From: Streptomyces sp. NRRL S-1022
GTDB taxonomy: Bacteria > Actinomycetota > Actinomycetes > Streptomycetales > Streptomycetaceae
DNA: 64,000 nt
Direction: 5' to 3'
Assembly (NCBI RefSeq): GCF_000720135.1
Contig: NZ_JOIU01000043.1
Span: 1-64,000 of the forward strand
Shown here piece by piece: positions 35,662 through 44,766 of the stretch. Within the stretch, counting starts at the first letter, position 1; each line of letters starts with the position of its first letter. The notes beneath the pieces are model-generated. The model searched no databases and was not told where the DNA came from. It worked only from the letters and a program-made list of their open reading frames with translations. The translations under genes were made by a program, and so were the position numbers.

Positions 35662-35698
35662 AGAGGCCCTCTCCACGATCGTGGAGAGGGCCTCTTTC
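35662..35698 (+). terminator. Terminator of the tRNA cluster
   Basis: A perfect 34-bp palindrome (35662-35678 with 35679-35695) is followed by TTTC. It folds into a long stem with a minimal loop. Confidence 0.85.
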
Positions 35699-35748
35699 AT
35701 ACCCGCCGCACGAGCCATGCCCCCGGGACACCGACGGAGTACCGCCAG

Positions 35749-36408
35749 GTGAAGGCCCTACCCAGCATCGATCCGACTCTGCCGCTCGACTGGTATCCCG
35801 AGCGTGTCTGGTACACGTCCTACGGCTCCAACACGCACCTGGACCGGCTGGCCGCCTACCTCCGGGGCGGGTGCCCGCCCGGCGGGGCCGTGGCGTACCC
35901 GGGGTGCCGCGACCCCGCCATGCCGGCCCGGTCGATCCCCGTGGAGCTGACCGGTGCGATGTACTTCGCCACCAGGTCACCGGTGTGGGGAGGCGGGCGC
36001 GCCTTCTACGACCCGGCCGGGAACGGACGGGTGCTGGCCAGGGCGCACCTGGTGACCGCCGGCCAGTTCGCCGACATCGCCGCGCAGGAGATGTACCGGA
36101 CGCCGGGTGCGGACCTCGACCTGGCGGACGTCCTCAGCCGGGGGCGCGCGGTGCTGGGCGAGGGCCGCTACGAGACGCTCGTCTGCGCCGGCCAGGTGGA
36201 CGGCATGCCGGTCCTGACCTTCACGGCGCCGTGGGGGATGCACGACGTGCCGTGGATCCCGCCTTCCGCCGCCTACGTCCGCTTCCTGGCCGCTGGCCTG
36301 CTCTCCGCCGGCGCGTGGGACCTGGACGCGGTCGCCTCCTATGTCGCCGCCTGCCCCGGCGCCACGGACCACTGGTCACCGCAGGACATCGCCGCCCTCC
36401 TCGGCTAG
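35749..36408 (+). CDS. Gamma-glutamylcyclotransferase-fold protein
   Basis: A 219-residue cytoplasmic protein. The N-terminal VWYTSYGSNTHLDRL contains the YGSN signature that binds the gamma-glutamyl substrate in the GGCT/AIG2-like fold. Homologues are often mislabelled histone deacetylase in databases. The general-acid glutamate of true cyclotransferases is not obvious to me, so the reaction is uncertain; release of 5-oxoproline from a gamma-glutamyl compound is the family activity. The start GTG 35749 follows a GACGGAG box. It is read away from the tRNA cluster and looks monocistronic. Confidence 0.72.
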   Translation: MKALPSIDPTLPLDWYPERVWYTSYGSNTHLDRLAAYLRGGCPPGGAVAYPGCRDPAMPARSIPVELTGAMYFATRSPVWGGGRAFYDPAGNGRVLARAHLVTAGQFADIAAQEMYRTPGADLDLADVLSRGRAVLGEGRYETLVCAGQVDGMPVLTFTAPWGMHDVPWIPPSAAYVRFLAAGLLSAGAWDLDAVASYVAACPGATDHWSPQDIAALLG

Positions 36409-36503
36409 CCCGCGAAGGTGGCCAGTACGATCAGGCCACATTTGGCGAGAACCCGCTCCCTCGGGGAGCGCGGCTCGCCCTACAGGGACCCTGAGGGGGG
36501 TAC

Positions 36504-38126
36504 TTGAGACAGATCTCCAGAGGGCTGGTGACGGCCGGGGCCGTCCTGATCGCCACGCTCGCCCTCCCCGGCACCGCCCACGCCGCGGGCCCGACCGTCC
36601 GGGACGCCTACAGCGACCAGGCCGACTGGTCGGTCCTCGACGTACGCCTCAACTTCAGCGGCGAGGTCAGCAGGCTCGTCGCGAGGCTCCGTCCGGCCGG
36701 CAGCAGCGCGGCCGACGCGCCGGTGGCCACGATCACCGACTTCACCAAGCGGTACGAGTCCAGCTCGTGGGACGCCGTCTGGGCGTCCCAGCCGATCCAC
36801 CTGGACGCCCTCGGCGACTACACGGTCGACGTGGAGGCCACCGACGGCTCCGGCGAGACCACCGTCGAGCAGAACGCGGGCACGCTGCACTACGCGAAGC
36901 AGCCCGTGTTCAGCGGTTTCGCCGTCACGCCCGGCGAGCCGGACATCGAGCACCAGACGGTCACGGCCGCCGGCGACATGGTCGTCCGCGACCCCGGCAC
37001 CCGGGAGACCACGCCGCTGTCCGGGGCCACCGTGAACCTCTCGTTCGACGGGGGCGGCGCGCGGACGACCACCGTCACGGACGAGGCCGGGCACTTCGCC
37101 GTCCCGCACCGGCTGGAGCAGGCCGGCTGGATCTCCGCCGACTACGACGGCGGCCTGGGCTTCGCCGCCGCCGCTCCGGTCCAGGTCTGGCCGAAGGCCG
37201 CGCCCACCCGGATGGTCCTGGACCAGAGCGGCTTCCACGTCACCACCGGCCAGAAGGTCGCTGTCACCGGCACGCTCCAGTACCAGAGCGGTGCCGACTG
37301 GAAGCCGCTGTCCGGCATCCCGCTGGAGATGGACTACAAGGAGTGCAGCACCTGCAGCCCGGTCGGCGCGACGACCGACGCGAACGGCCGCTTCTCCTTC
37401 GTCCGGACGCCCTACGGATCCAAGAGCGTCTACGAGATCGCCTTCACGTCGTACACGCCGTTCGCGCAGCACAGCACGGCGGACGTCACCGTGGCGGTCA
37501 CCGCGACGACGAAGTTCACCGGCTTCACCGCGTCGCTGGACAAGTACGCGCAGCTGAAGGTCACCGGCACGCTCGAACTGACCGGCCGTGACGTGAACGA
37601 CCAGGCCGCCGTGGACATCCAGTACTCGCCGGACGGCAAGACCGGCTGGAGCACGAAGAAGACCGTGAAGGCCGGCTTCGGCTCCCAGTTCACCGCCGAC
37701 AGGATCCCCGGCTACACGGACGGCTACTGGCGCCTGCGCTACGCCGGTTCCGGCACCAAGGACATCAAGGGCGCCACCAGCAGCAGCCTGCGCCGCAACC
37801 GCGCGCTCACGCGGATCAAGGACGCGGGCGCGTCCCCGGAGCCGGTGACCAAGGGCAGGACCATCACCGTCAAGGGCGTGCTCCAGGAGCGCGCGGTCGG
37901 CTCCGGCACGTGGAAGGCGTACGGCGCCAGGAAGGTGCAGATCCTCTTCCGGCCCAAGGGTGCGAAGAGCTGGTACCTGATGGCCACGGTCACCACGAAG
38001 AGCACCGGATCCTTCAGCAAGGGCTTCACGGCCCGGCAGGACGGCACCTGGGTGCCCGTCTTCCTGTACCCCGACAGCAGGCACTTCGTGGGCGACGGCG
38101 CGGAGGACTACGTCGACGTGCGGTGA
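36504..38126 (+). CDS. Secreted multi-domain Ig-like/carboxypeptidase-regulatory-like protein
   Basis: A 540-residue exported protein. A Sec signal peptide (about 1-28) ends at TAHA-AG. The mature chain is a string of beta-sandwich repeats. Each carries a calculation-like pattern VTGTL or VKGVLQ with ATTDANGRFSFVRTPYG, or the equivalent TVTDEAGHFAVPH, typical of carboxypeptidase-regulatory and Ig-like modules. There are no catalytic residues and no wall-sorting signal. The start is TTG 36504, unusual but backed by GAGGGGGG three bases upstream and by the correct signal peptide. A role in surface structure or adhesion is possible; nothing closer can be said. Confidence 0.75.
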   Translation: MRQISRGLVTAGAVLIATLALPGTAHAAGPTVRDAYSDQADWSVLDVRLNFSGEVSRLVARLRPAGSSAADAPVATITDFTKRYESSSWDAVWASQPIHLDALGDYTVDVEATDGSGETTVEQNAGTLHYAKQPVFSGFAVTPGEPDIEHQTVTAAGDMVVRDPGTRETTPLSGATVNLSFDGGGARTTTVTDEAGHFAVPHRLEQAGWISADYDGGLGFAAAAPVQVWPKAAPTRMVLDQSGFHVTTGQKVAVTGTLQYQSGADWKPLSGIPLEMDYKECSTCSPVGATTDANGRFSFVRTPYGSKSVYEIAFTSYTPFAQHSTADVTVAVTATTKFTGFTASLDKYAQLKVTGTLELTGRDVNDQAAVDIQYSPDGKTGWSTKKTVKAGFGSQFTADRIPGYTDGYWRLRYAGSGTKDIKGATSSSLRRNRALTRIKDAGASPEPVTKGRTITVKGVLQERAVGSGTWKAYGARKVQILFRPKGAKSWYLMATVTTKSTGSFSKGFTARQDGTWVPVFLYPDSRHFVGDGAEDYVDVR

Positions 38127-38198
38127 CGCCTTGGCACCACGCCCGGCCGGCGCTACGTTCAGGCGGGCCGCGCGTGGTGCGCGGGGGCGGGGGGAGAC

Positions 38199-38528
38199 AT
38201 GAGCCGGGACGAGGCCGGAGCCATCCGGGACACCGAATTGGAGAAGGACCGGGCCCGGTACGGGCTGCTCGCGGTCGTCGTCAGCAATCTGGCGGTCGCC
38301 GCGGTCGCGGTCGTCGGCGTGTGGCGGCTCGACGGGGACAAGGCGGTCGTCGTCGGCGTCCTCACCGCCGCGTTCACCGCCGTCAGCAGCACGACCACCG
38401 CCTACCTGGGCATCAAGGCCGTCTCCAACACCGCGAGGTCGATCGCCCTGGGCGACGGCCCGGCCCGCAGACACCCCGAGCCCGTCCCCCAGACCCCGCC
38501 CGCCCCGCCCGCGCAGCGCACCCCCTAG
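38199..38528 (+). CDS. Small two-TM membrane protein, uncharacterised
   Basis: A 109-residue protein. A charged N-terminus (1-22) is followed by two transmembrane helices (about 23-44 and 50-75) and a Pro-rich tail. No catalytic motif or known family is recognised. The start ATG 38199 is preceded by GGGGGGAG. Its TAG overlaps the convergent gene's stop by 4 bp. It might be a membrane adaptor; this is only a description. Confidence 0.65.
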   Translation: MSRDEAGAIRDTELEKDRARYGLLAVVVSNLAVAAVAVVGVWRLDGDKAVVVGVLTAAFTAVSSTTTAYLGIKAVSNTARSIALGDGPARRHPEPVPQTPPAPPAQRTP

Positions 38529-39583
38529 GACGCGGGCGCCTCCCCGGTCGGCCGGCCGCCGGGGTGGCGGTGCCGCCAGATCAGGAACACCGCGCAGGAG
38601 ACGACCGTCCAGCCCGCCAGCACCAGGAACGGGAAGGCGTGCTGGTGGCCGCGGAAGTACACCGCGGTGTGCTGGGCGTTCACCGAGCCGCCGGGCGGCA
38701 GCCAGCGCCCGATCGTGCCGAGTGGCGACGGCAGCAGGGGCCAGGAGACGGCCCCGCCGGACGACGGATTGCCCAGCAGCACCATCAGACCCCAGGTCGG
38801 CAGCATGGCCCAGCGCCCGAGCAGGGTGTTGAACATCGTGAACACCATGCCCGAGGTGAACATCGTCAGGGCCAGGATCAGCCAGGACTCCGCGAACGGC
38901 AGCTTCAGCGCGCCCAGCAGCCAGTCCACCACCGCTGCGATCACGAAGCCGCCGAGCAGCGCGTAGGCGACGGTGAACGCGATCCGCTCCAGCGGGTTCA
39001 GGTCCCTCGCGTGCACGCTCAGCTGGATGGCGCCGACGAAACCGACGATCACCGCGGCGAGCGAGATGTAGAAGATCGCCAGGCCCCTCGGATCGCCCCG
39101 CTGGAGCGGCTTGAGGTCGCGGACCGTCACGGGGGTGCCGGTGGCCCTGCCGACCTTCACCGCCGTCTCGGCGAGCACCTGGGCGACCGCCGCGCCGGAC
39201 GCCCCGGACACGTCCAGGGTGATCGTCCGGCCGCCTGCGGGCGCGTCGACCACCGCGAACACCCTCTGCTCGTCCACCGCCCGCACCGCGTCCCGGCGGC
39301 TGTCGTACGGGCGCAGCTTCAGGGAGGCGTGCAGCGCCTCTTCCATGCCGTCGAGGAAGCGCCGGGCGGCGGGCCGGTCGTGGTCGCCGGTCACCGCCGT
39401 GGGGATGCTGTGCGGGGTCGGGTTGGCCATGGCGTACGTGTACGACCCGGCGAAGAGACCCGCCGCGGCGGCGAGGATGAGGACGAGGACGGTGGCGGGC
39501 AGGAAGGGGGACTCCCGGAACGCCCTCCAGCGGTCCGCGTGGGACCGGGGACGGCCGTGCTCTCCGCGAGGCGAATCGGGCAT
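38525..39583 (-). CDS. ABC-2/YhgE-like membrane protein (DUF3533-like)
   Basis: A 352-residue membrane protein. An N-terminal helix at about 28-50 is followed by a large extracytoplasmic domain (about 55-165; TPHSIPTAVTGDHDRPAARRF split by charged residues). Five further helices follow (about 170-335), ending in LAGWTVVSCAVFLIW. This is the layout of YhgE/Pip-like or ABC-2-type permeases, without an ATPase partner nearby. The start ATG 39583 is likely leaderless: TAGCGT lies on the minus strand at 39591-39596, seven bases before it. The substrate is unknown. Confidence 0.7.
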   Translation of the reverse strand: MPDSPRGEHGRPRSHADRWRAFRESPFLPATVLVLILAAAAGLFAGSYTYAMANPTPHSIPTAVTGDHDRPAARRFLDGMEEALHASLKLRPYDSRRDAVRAVDEQRVFAVVDAPAGGRTITLDVSGASGAAVAQVLAETAVKVGRATGTPVTVRDLKPLQRGDPRGLAIFYISLAAVIVGFVGAIQLSVHARDLNPLERIAFTVAYALLGGFVIAAVVDWLLGALKLPFAESWLILALTMFTSGMVFTMFNTLLGRWAMLPTWGLMVLLGNPSSGGAVSWPLLPSPLGTIGRWLPPGGSVNAQHTAVYFRGHQHAFPFLVLAGWTVVSCAVFLIWRHRHPGGRPTGEAPAS

Positions 39584-39671
39584 GCGGCCCACGCTAGGTC
39601 ATGCCGTGACATCCCGCCCCGGTTGAAATCGTTCGCGTGATTTTCCGCCGAGGTGAGATCCTGGATCCCGT

Positions 39672-42600
39672 ATGTCTACGCATCCCGCCCCCGTCCTCGG
39701 CACCCTCGCCCCCCGTCTGACCGAGCTGTCGCTGCGCGACGCGCACCGGCTCGGGCGGCGGCTGGAGGGCGCGCGCAAGATCCGTAAGCCGGAGGCCCGT
39801 GCCGCCGTCCTCGCCGAGATCGACGGCGAGATCGACAAGGCCGCGGCCCGGATGGCCGAGCGCCGCTCCCGCGTGCCGGCCGTCACCTACCCCGAGCAGC
39901 TGCCGGTCAGCCAGAAGAAGGACGTGATCGCGGAGGCCATCCGCGATCACCAGGTCGTCATCGTGGCCGGTGAGACCGGTTCCGGAAAGACCACGCAGAT
40001 CCCCAAGATCTGCCTGGAGCTGGGCCGGGGCGTGCGCGGCATGATCGGGCACACCCAGCCCCGCCGGATCGCCGCCCGGACCGTCGCCGAGCGGGTCGCG
40101 GAGGAGCTGCGCACGCCCCTCGGCGAGTCCGTCGGCTGGAAGGTCCGCTTCACCGACCAGGTGAACCCGGACGCCACCTTCATCAAGCTGATGACGGACG
40201 GCATCCTGCTCGCCGAGATCCAGACCGACCGCGAACTGCGCGCCTACGACACGATCATCATCGACGAGGCCCACGAGCGGTCCCTGAACATCGACTTCCT
40301 GCTGGGCTACCTCGCCCGGCTGCTGCCCAAGCGCCCGGACCTGAAGGTCGTCATCACCTCGGCGACCATCGACCCCGAGCGCTTCTCCCGGCACTTCGGC
40401 GACGCCCCGATCATCGAGGTGAGCGGTCGGACCTACCCGGTGGAGGTCCGCTACCGCCCCCTGCTGGAGGAGGAGTCGGACGACGCCGACCGCGACCAGA
40501 TCACCGCCATCACCGAGGCCGTCGAGGAGCTGATGGCCGAGGGCCCGGGCGACATCCTGGTCTTCCTCTCCGGGGAGCGGGAGATCCGGGACACCGCGGA
40601 CGCGCTGGAGAAGAAGAGGTACAGGTCCACCGAGGTGCTGCCGCTGTACGCCCGGCTCTCCCACGCCGAGCAGCACCGGGTGTTCCAGCAGCACACCGGA
40701 CGCAGGATCGTTCTGGCGACCAACGTCGCCGAGACCTCGCTCACCGTCCCGGGCATCAAGTACGTCATCGACCCCGGCTTCGCCCGGATCAGCCGCTACA
40801 GCCACCGCACCAAGGTCCAGCGGCTGCCCATCGAGCCGGTCTCGCAGGCCAGCGCCAACCAGCGCAAGGGCCGCTGCGGCCGTACGTCCGACGGCATCTG
40901 CATCCGCCTGTACTCCGAGGAGGACTTCCTCGCCCGCCCGGAGTTCACGGACGCGGAGATCCTGCGGACGAACCTGGCCTCCGTCATCCTGCAGATGACC
41001 GCGGCCGGCCTCGGCGACATCGAGAAGTTCCCCTTCATCGACCCGCCGGACCACCGCAACATCCGCGACGGCGTGCAGCTGCTCCAGGAGCTGGGCGCGC
41101 TGGACCCGGCGCAGAAGGACCCGCGCAAGCGGCTGACGGACACCGGCCGGAAGCTGGCCCAGCTGCCGGTCGACCCGCGCCTGGCCCGGATGGTCCTGGA
41201 GGCCGACGGCAACGGCTGCGTCCGCGAGGTGATGGTCATCGCCGCCGCGCTGTCCATCCAGGACCCGCGCGAGCGCCCCGCCGACAAGCAGGCCCAGGCC
41301 GACCAGCAGCACGCCCGCTTCAAGGACGAGACCAGCGACTTCCTCGCCTACCTGAACCTGTGGCGGTACGTCCGCGAGCAGCAGAAGGAGCGGGGCTCGT
41401 CGTCCTTCCGCCGGATGTGCAAGCAGGAGTACCTGAACTTCCTGCGCATTCGCGAATGGCAGGACATCTACACCCAGCTGCGCACGGTCGCCAAGCAGAT
41501 GGGCATCCACCTCGCCGAGGAGGATGCCCCGGCCGACCGCATCCACGTCTCACTCCTCGCCGGCCTCCTCTCCCACATCGGGATGAAGGACGTGAAGGAC
41601 GGCAACAAGAACGAGTACCTGGGCGCCCGGAACGCCAAGTTCGCGATCTTCCCGGGCTCGGCGCTGTTCCGGAAGCAGCCGAAGTTCGTGATGTCGGCCG
41701 AGCTGGTGGAGACCAGCCGGCTCTGGGCCCGGGTCAACGCCAGGATCGAGCCGGAGTGGGTCGAGCCGCTCGCCGGGCACCTGCTCAAGCGGACGTACAG
41801 CGAACCGCACTGGGAGAAGGACCAGGCGGCCGTGATGGCGTACGAGAAGGTCACGCTGTACGGCGTCCCGATCGTCGCCCAGCGCAAGGTGAACTACGGC
41901 CGGATCGACCCCGAGGTCTCCCGCGAACTGTTCATCCGCAACGCGCTGGTGGAGGGCGACTGGCGCACGCACCACAAGTTCTTCGCCGACAACCGCAGAC
42001 TGCTGAGCGAGGTCGAGGAGCTGGAGCACCGCGCCCGGCGCCGGGACATCGTGGTCGACGACGACACGCTCTTCGACTTCTACGACCAGCGGGTGCCCGA
42101 GCACGTCGTCTCCGGCGCCCACTTCGACTCCTGGTGGAAGCACAAGCGCCACGAGCAGCCGGACTTCCTGGACTTCGAGCGGGAGATGCTCATCCGGGAG
42201 TCCGCGGAGACGGTCACCAAGGCCGACTACCCAGACACCTGGCGGCAGGGGCAGCTCAAGTTCCGGGTGACCTACCAGTTCGAGCCCGGCGCGGACGCCG
42301 ACGGCGTGACGGTCCACATCCCGCTCCAGGTCCTCAACCAGGTCACGGACGAGGGCTTCGACTGGCAGATCCCGGGCCTGCGCGAGGAGGTGGTGACGGA
42401 GCTGATCCGCTCGCTGCCCAAACCGATCCGCCGCCACTACGTACCGGCGCCGAACTACGCGAAGGCGTTCCTGGAGAAGGCGGTGCCCCTCCAGGAGCCG
42501 CTGACGGTCACGATGGCGCGCGAGCTGAAGCGGATGGTCGGTGTCCCGTTCGAGGCGGAGGACTTCGACTGGACGAAGCTCCCCGACCACCTGAAGATCA

Positions 42601-43616
42601 CCTTCCGGATCGTCGACGAGCGGCGCCGCCAGCTGGCCGAGGACAAGGACCTGGAGGCGCTGAAGCTGCGCCTGAAGCCCAAGGCACGCCAGGCCCTGTC
42701 CCAGGCCGCGGCGGCGACCGCGTCCCGCGAGGGCGGGCAGTCCCTGGAGCGCAAGGGCCTGACGGACTGGACGATCGGCACCCTCACCCGGGTGTTCGAG
42801 ACCCGCCGGGCCGGACAGCCGGTGAAGGCGTACCCGGCCCTCGTGGACGACGGCGACACGGTCTCGGTCCGCCTCTTCGACACCGAGGCGGAACAGGCCG
42901 AGGCCATGTGGAAGGGCACCCGCCGGCTGATCCTGCGCAACATCCCGGTGAACCCGGCGAAGTTCGCGTCCGACAAGCTGACGAACGCCCAGAAACTGGC
43001 GCTCTCCGCCAATCCGCACGGCTCGGTCCAGGCCCTGTTCGACGACTGCGCGATGGCCGCGGCGGACAAGCTGATCGGGGACTTCGGGGGGCCGGTGTGG
43101 GACGAGGAGTCGTACCGGAAGCTGTACGACAAGGTGCGCGCGGAGATCGTGGACACCACGGTGCGTACGGTCGCCCAGGTGCAGCAGGTGCTGGCCGCCT
43201 GGCAGGCCTGTGAGCGCCGGCTGAAGGCCGTGCGCAGCCCGGTGCTGCTGGCGAACCTCACGGACGTCCGCAAGCAGCTGGACGCCCTCGTGAAGCCCGG
43301 TTTCGTGACGTGGGCGGGCATACGGCGGCTGCCGGACCTGATGCGCTACCTGGTGGCCGCGGACCGGCGCCTGCAGCAGATGCCGACGAACGTCCAGCGG
43401 GACACCACCCGCATGGAGAAGGTCCACGAGATGCAGGACGAGTACGCCTGGCTCCTGGAACAGCTGCCGAAGGGGCGGCCGGTCCCCGCCTCGGTGCTGG
43501 AGATCCGCTGGATGATCGAGGAGCTGCGGGTGAGCTACTTCGCCCACGCGCTGGGCACGGCGTACCCGGTCTCGGACAAGCGGATCGTGAAGGCGATCGA
43601 CGCGGCCGTTCCGTAA
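39672..43616 (+). CDS. hrpA: ATP-dependent RNA helicase HrpA
   Basis: A 1314-residue DEAH-box helicase, the full length of the HrpA family. The core is at about 75-560: Walker A GETGSGKTTQ, IIDEAHERSL (DEAH), TSATIDPERF and ATNVAETSLTVPGI, with the Arg finger region RKGRCGR. Helicase-associated and OB-like domains follow, then the long HrpA-specific C-terminal region (about 700-1314). E. coli HrpA has been linked to mRNA processing and to rescue of stalled ribosomes. All motifs are intact. The start ATG 39672 lacks a strong ribosome-binding site but fits the family N-terminus. tRNA-Asp follows. Confidence 0.94.
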   Translation: MSTHPAPVLGTLAPRLTELSLRDAHRLGRRLEGARKIRKPEARAAVLAEIDGEIDKAAARMAERRSRVPAVTYPEQLPVSQKKDVIAEAIRDHQVVIVAGETGSGKTTQIPKICLELGRGVRGMIGHTQPRRIAARTVAERVAEELRTPLGESVGWKVRFTDQVNPDATFIKLMTDGILLAEIQTDRELRAYDTIIIDEAHERSLNIDFLLGYLARLLPKRPDLKVVITSATIDPERFSRHFGDAPIIEVSGRTYPVEVRYRPLLEEESDDADRDQITAITEAVEELMAEGPGDILVFLSGEREIRDTADALEKKRYRSTEVLPLYARLSHAEQHRVFQQHTGRRIVLATNVAETSLTVPGIKYVIDPGFARISRYSHRTKVQRLPIEPVSQASANQRKGRCGRTSDGICIRLYSEEDFLARPEFTDAEILRTNLASVILQMTAAGLGDIEKFPFIDPPDHRNIRDGVQLLQELGALDPAQKDPRKRLTDTGRKLAQLPVDPRLARMVLEADGNGCVREVMVIAAALSIQDPRERPADKQAQADQQHARFKDETSDFLAYLNLWRYVREQQKERGSSSFRRMCKQEYLNFLRIREWQDIYTQLRTVAKQMGIHLAEEDAPADRIHVSLLAGLLSHIGMKDVKDGNKNEYLGARNAKFAIFPGSALFRKQPKFVMSAELVETSRLWARVNARIEPEWVEPLAGHLLKRTYSEPHWEKDQAAVMAYEKVTLYGVPIVAQRKVNYGRIDPEVSRELFIRNALVEGDWRTHHKFFADNRRLLSEVEELEHRARRRDIVVDDDTLFDFYDQRVPEHVVSGAHFDSWWKHKRHEQPDFLDFEREMLIRESAETVTKADYPDTWRQGQLKFRVTYQFEPGADADGVTVHIPLQVLNQVTDEGFDWQIPGLREEVVTELIRSLPKPIRRHYVPAPNYAKAFLEKAVPLQEPLTVTMARELKRMVGVPFEAEDFDWTKLPDHLKITFRIVDERRRQLAEDKDLEALKLRLKPKARQALSQAAAATASREGGQSLERKGLTDWTIGTLTRVFETRRAGQPVKAYPALVDDGDTVSVRLFDTEAEQAEAMWKGTRRLILRNIPVNPAKFASDKLTNAQKLALSANPHGSVQALFDDCAMAAADKLIGDFGGPVWDEESYRKLYDKVRAEIVDTTVRTVAQVQQVLAAWQACERRLKAVRSPVLLANLTDVRKQLDALVKPGFVTWAGIRRLPDLMRYLVAADRRLQQMPTNVQRDTTRMEKVHEMQDEYAWLLEQLPKGRPVPASVLEIRWMIEELRVSYFAHALGTAYPVSDKRIVKAIDAAVP

Positions 43617-43710
43617 CCGCCCGAGCACGGGGGGTGAGTTCGACCAGGACCCTCGCCCTCCTGTACAGTCCTTCTCGCAGCGCAACGCAGCAGCAAGCGC
43701 CGCGACACCA

Positions 43711-43785
43711 GGTCCTGTGGAGCAGTTTGGAGTGCTCGCCACCCTGTCAAGGTGGAGGCCGCGGGTTCAAATCCCGTCAGGACCG
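43711..43785 (+). tRNA. tRNA-Asp (GTC), second copy
   Basis: A 75-nt cloverleaf identical to the tRNA at 35470-35544. It has its own terminator directly downstream. Its 3' end and terminator have a degenerate echo about 118 bp further on. Confidence 0.95.
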
Positions 43786-43794
43786 CGTCGAGAG

Positions 43795-43824
43795 AGGCCC
43801 GTCATCCCCGGATGGCGGGCCTTT
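43795..43824 (+). terminator. Terminator of tRNA-Asp
   Basis: AGGCCCGTCATCC (43795-43807) pairs with GGATGGCGGGCCT (43810-43822), with one T-G mismatch-type pair, and is followed by TTT. Confidence 0.8.
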
Positions 43825-43884
43825 CGCATGCCCCCCCGCCCGCCGACCGGAGGCCGCGCCCGCGGCGGAGCCGCAAGCAACACC

Positions 43885-43965
43885 GCAAACCCCGTCAGGA
43901 CCGCATCGAGAGAGGCCCGCCACCCCCGGTCACCCCCGGATGGCGGGCCTTACGCACGCCCCCGG
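43885..43965 (+). repeat. Partial duplicate of the tRNA-Asp 3' end plus terminator
   Basis: CCCCGTCAGGACCGC (43890-43904), followed by TCGAGAGAGGCCCG and a GGATGGCGGGCCTT hairpin, repeats the end of the tRNA gene and its terminator (about 43767-43835) with a few substitutions and a short insertion. The 5' two-thirds of the tRNA are absent, so it is not a functional tRNA. The rest of 43966-44132 shows no gene. Confidence 0.8.
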
Positions 43966-44132
43966 AAGGGGTCCTTCTTGTCGTTCCGGTCCACAACGGC
44001 CCCATCCGCCGTTCCGGGCCGGCGGGGTCCCAGGCCGCCTCTCCGTGCGGCGCGCGGCCTTGACGGCGTCACATTCCCTCGGTACCCAGGGAGCAGGGCC
44101 CGTTCCTCCTGTGCGGCCCCTGGAGGTGGCGT

Positions 44133-44324
44133 ATGGCGGCGTCGGTCAGGCACGAGACGCGGGCGCTCCTGAGGGCCCATCTGTCGGCCGCCTCGTCCTA
44201 CCGGCACCTGATGCGCCACTGCCCCATCTGCCACCGCCTGCTGCGGCTGGCGATGGACGCCGGTCCGCGCGGCCAGGAGGACGAGCAGGAGGCCGTCGAG
44301 GAGGCGGCCTCCCGGGACGCGTGA
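44133..44324 (+). CDS. Small DUF6274-like protein
   Basis: A 63-residue protein with a basic helical N-terminal half. It contains a CPICHRLLRLAM segment (Cys-x-x-Cys) preceded by RHLMRH, so a small metal site is possible. The tail is acidic (EDEQEAVEEAAS). I recognise the pattern as a short Streptomyces-specific family (DUF6274) found near bldC; no function is known to me. The start ATG 44133 has GGAGG seven bases upstream. It is convergent with bldC. Confidence 0.7.
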   Translation: MAASVRHETRALLRAHLSAASSYRHLMRHCPICHRLLRLAMDAGPRGQEDEQEAVEEAASRDA

Positions 44325-44585
44325 CCCTCCGCGGGGTCAACCGCCGTACGGGCATGGGAGTCTGGGCCCCGCGCCCTCGCCCGCCGCTCCTCTAACCCAC
44401 GCGGGCCACGGGCAACAAGCGCCCAGGCGTGTGACGGGAGTCACCGCATGAGTTTTTGAAAGTGCGGCACTTACCCTCGTCCTACAAAGGGTCAATTTAA
44501 TATGTGCAATTGCACCGGCCCCCGAGCCGGTCCCCAGACGTTCCGACAGGCCTCCCCAGACTCCTACAGGGAGGCGCACAAAAAA
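44325..44585. other. Non-coding stretch with AT-rich core and palindrome
   Basis: No convincing gene lies between the DUF6274-like protein and the bldC terminator. Around 44450-44515 the sequence becomes unusually AT-rich for this genome, with TTTAATAT and a perfect 12-bp palindrome GTGCAATTGCAC (44502-44513). Next comes ACCGG/CCGGT pairing (about 44514-44531). It could be a promoter, a regulator site or a small RNA. Confidence 0.45.
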
Positions 44586-44619
44586 GATCGCGCTGGACCC
44601 GGCGGAGTCCAGCGCGATC
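44581..44619 (-). terminator. bldC intrinsic terminator
   Basis: A 13-bp perfect stem pairs 44586-44598 with 44607-44619. On the minus strand it is followed by a run of at least five T (the AAAAA at 44581-44585). It is a canonical terminator about 150 bp after the bldC stop codon, so bldC has a sizeable 3' UTR. Confidence 0.9.
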
Positions 44620-44766
44620 GACGACGCACCCTGTGTCGCTGCCTACGACGTTCTCTTCGGCTTGGGCGAGGGCCCTGTTGGGGCAGGTCCCGCGTCGCTT
44701 GGAGCTAGGGGTTCGGGCGCCTCGGCCGGTTGGGGGACCGACCGTCTTGCCCGGTTATGGAGTTGT

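Noticed and set aside
35536..35718. A 60-residue minus-strand ORF
   Set aside because: It runs through tRNA-Phe and its terminator and has no ribosome-binding site.
41550..43742. A 730-residue minus-strand ORF
   Set aside because: It is antisense to hrpA and overlaps the tRNA-Asp gene; it has low-complexity composition and no domain.
43885..43965. A third tRNA-Asp gene
   Set aside because: Only the 3' quarter of the tRNA is present; there are no D or anticodon arms.
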